Assembly (NCBI GenBank): GCA_019307065.1
Contig: JAFDKH010000007.1
Coordinates: 1-54,095 of the forward strand
DNA: 54,095 nt
Source: Deltaproteobacteria bacterium
Lineage (GTDB): Bacteria; Myxococcota; B64-G9
Direction: 5' to 3'
Notes under the pieces: model-generated
Told to the model about the DNA's origin: nothing
What the model saw: the letters and a program-made list of their open reading frames with translations, nothing else
The model's database searches: none
Made by a program: the position numbers and the translations under genes
Shown: positions 53,166-54,095 of the stretch, one piece after another
How the letters are laid out: each line of letters begins with the position of its first letter
How positions within the stretch are numbered: position 1 is the stretch's first letter

Positions 53166-54095
53166 ATGGGTTGGTTGCGATTATGGATTTTTGTTGGCCT
53201 TTTTTTGGTGCCGGCCTGCAGCGGGGGCGGTAGTTTCTGGATTACAATCATCTTCCCGTCCGACGACAATCCCAAGGAGCAAACCAGCCAAATTAAGATT
53301 TTTGCAATCGAACCCGGAACAGGTGCCAGTTGTCAGGCGCTTATCGACGGGTCCGAACAGCCGGGTAGTCAGGCCTACGTCATTGAAGATCAGCTTACGG
53401 TCTCGTATCCCGCCGGTGAAGGAAGCCGCCCGCTTCAACAAATCGGTCCGGGCTTGCGTCTGTTTTTCGCTCAGGCCTTGGACCAGAACTCGAATATCAT
53501 CTTACGCGGCTGTACTTCTGCTACGGCCGGAGGTCAGGGGCCGCAAGAGGTCTCGATTTCGCTGCACTGGATCTGCCGGCCGACCAACGGCGGCGTAGAG
53601 ACCTGCGACAATCTCGACAACGACTGCGACGGCAGCACCGACGACGGCGATCCTGCGGGGCTGTGCCCAACTGTCTCGCAGGCAACTGCGACGAGCTGCA
53701 CAAACGGGCTGTGTGATTACACTTGCCTGGCCGGCTGGAGCGATGCGAACAACGACTGGTCGGATGGTTGTGAATGTCACCCGACCCGCCAGGGCCAAGA
53801 GTGGTGCGACGGATTGGATAATGACTGTGACGGGCTGACTGACGGTGCCGGTTGCATCAGCTGTCAGACAGATGAAGACTGCGTGGATCTCAACTCGTGC
53901 CTGGAAGGCACTTGCTTAGCAGGCATCTGCTCGACAGAGACCAGCCCCGACAATTCCGTTTGTGACGATGGTCTGTTCTGCACTGAAAATGATCGGTGCG
54001 CCCAGGGACTCTGCCTGGGCAGCCTCAGAGATTGCAGCGCTGAAGATGACGACTGCAACCAAGGAATCTGCGATGAAGTGTCCGGCGCCTGCGTA
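53166..54095 (+). CDS. MopE-motif lipoprotein, 3'-truncated by the window edge
   Basis: Open frame of 310 codons to the right edge. The N-terminus MGWLRLWIFVGLFLVPACSG is a lipoprotein signal with lipobox V-P-A-C. A beta-rich part follows (ITIIFPSDDNPKEQTSQIKI), then cysteine-rich modules with two MopE-type motifs, CDNLDNDCDG and CDGLDNDCDG, and EGF-like spacing (CQTDEDCVDLNSCLEGTC). The gene starts 11 bases after the frameshifted gene with GAGG before it, so the two are probably co-transcribed. It is one of three proteins in the window that share the Cys-Asp motif and probably belongs to the same surface group. Confidence 0.85.
   Translation, partial: MGWLRLWIFVGLFLVPACSGGGSFWITIIFPSDDNPKEQTSQIKIFAIEPGTGASCQALIDGSEQPGSQAYVIEDQLTVSYPAGEGSRPLQQIGPGLRLFFAQALDQNSNIILRGCTSATAGGQGPQEVSISLHWICRPTNGGVETCDNLDNDCDGSTDDGDPAGLCPTVSQATATSCTNGLCDYTCLAGWSDANNDWSDGCECHPTRQGQEWCDGLDNDCDGLTDGAGCISCQTDEDCVDLNSCLEGTCLAGICSTETSPDNSVCDDGLFCTENDRCAQGLCLGSLRDCSAEDDDCNQGICDEVSGACV

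Noticed and set aside
53158-53598. 146-codon plus-strand frame near the right edge
   Set aside because: It is an out-of-frame shadow; the frame from 53166 has a lipoprotein signal, MopE motifs and stays open to the edge.
1-54095. tRNA and rRNA genes
   Set aside because: Reading through the intergenic regions showed no cloverleaf with a T-loop GTTCGA and matching acceptor stem and no rRNA-like stretch; a dedicated scan (tRNAscan-SE) was not possible.

Overview
The window looks like a chromosomal segment from a Gram-negative bacterium of the Myxococcota / former Deltaproteobacteria type. The grounds are many secreted lipoproteins with MopE-type Cys-Asp motifs (C-D-x-x-D-N-D-C-D-G), von Willebrand A domains, thrombospondin type-3 calcium repeats, a MYXO-CTERM-like sorting tail, a Ser/Thr kinase with the HRDVSP catalytic loop and PEGA-type tail, and one TolQ-like plus two TolR-like motor genes. 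The affiliation is an inference; no rRNA or tRNA gene was found.

Layout. (1) 1-8412: surface and exported proteins: a 5'-truncated VWA protein, two small cysteine-rich lipoproteins, a 957-residue protein with 13 W-G-x-x-Y-L-V-V-W repeats and a C-terminal sorting tail, an NHL-repeat lipoprotein and a coupled membrane-anchored protein. (2) 8566-12020: two IHF/HU-family genes and a large calcium-repeat/VWA/MopE lipoprotein. (3) 12102-15765: a radical SAM protein, then an ExbB-ExbD-ExbD operon with a clear terminator. (4) 15780-19320: an accessory patch just downstream of ftsZ. It holds an AAA_14/DUF4143 ATPase, an unusual DUF1016-nuclease fusion and an AbiEi-type antitoxin without a toxin gene, with inverted repeats and recurring GGGGACGG motifs. 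(5) 19329-37808, all on the minus strand: a complete division and cell-wall cluster in canonical order, mraZ-rsmH-ftsL-ftsI-murE-murF-mraY-murD-ftsW-murG-murC-murB-ddl-ftsQ-ftsA-ftsZ, with many 1-4 base overlaps and two candidate MraZ boxes upstream. (6) 38212-44745: a 57-residue putative zinc-binding protein on the minus strand, then a plus-strand run with a small membrane protein, proS, cinA, an aldehyde:ferredoxin oxidoreductase-family enzyme and a putative outer-membrane barrel protein. (7) 44746-49000: an AT-rich, probably imported restriction-modification-like locus made of an N6-adenine methyltransferase and a small PD-(D/E)xK-like nuclease joined by a TAATG overlap. (8) 49032-54095: a Ser/Thr kinase, a LOG-family protein, a frameshifted exported protein and a MopE-type lipoprotein cut by the right edge.

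How the genes work together. The core cluster supplies peptidoglycan precursors (MurB-F, Ddl, MraY, MurG) and the divisome (FtsL, I, W, Q, A, Z), with MraZ as the likely regulator. The exported proteins share binding modules and probably act at the cell surface. The best candidates for undescribed biology are the methyltransferase/nuclease pair, the DUF1016-nuclease fusion with its TTCGAA palindrome cluster, and the nested inverted-repeat element at 15800-15952.
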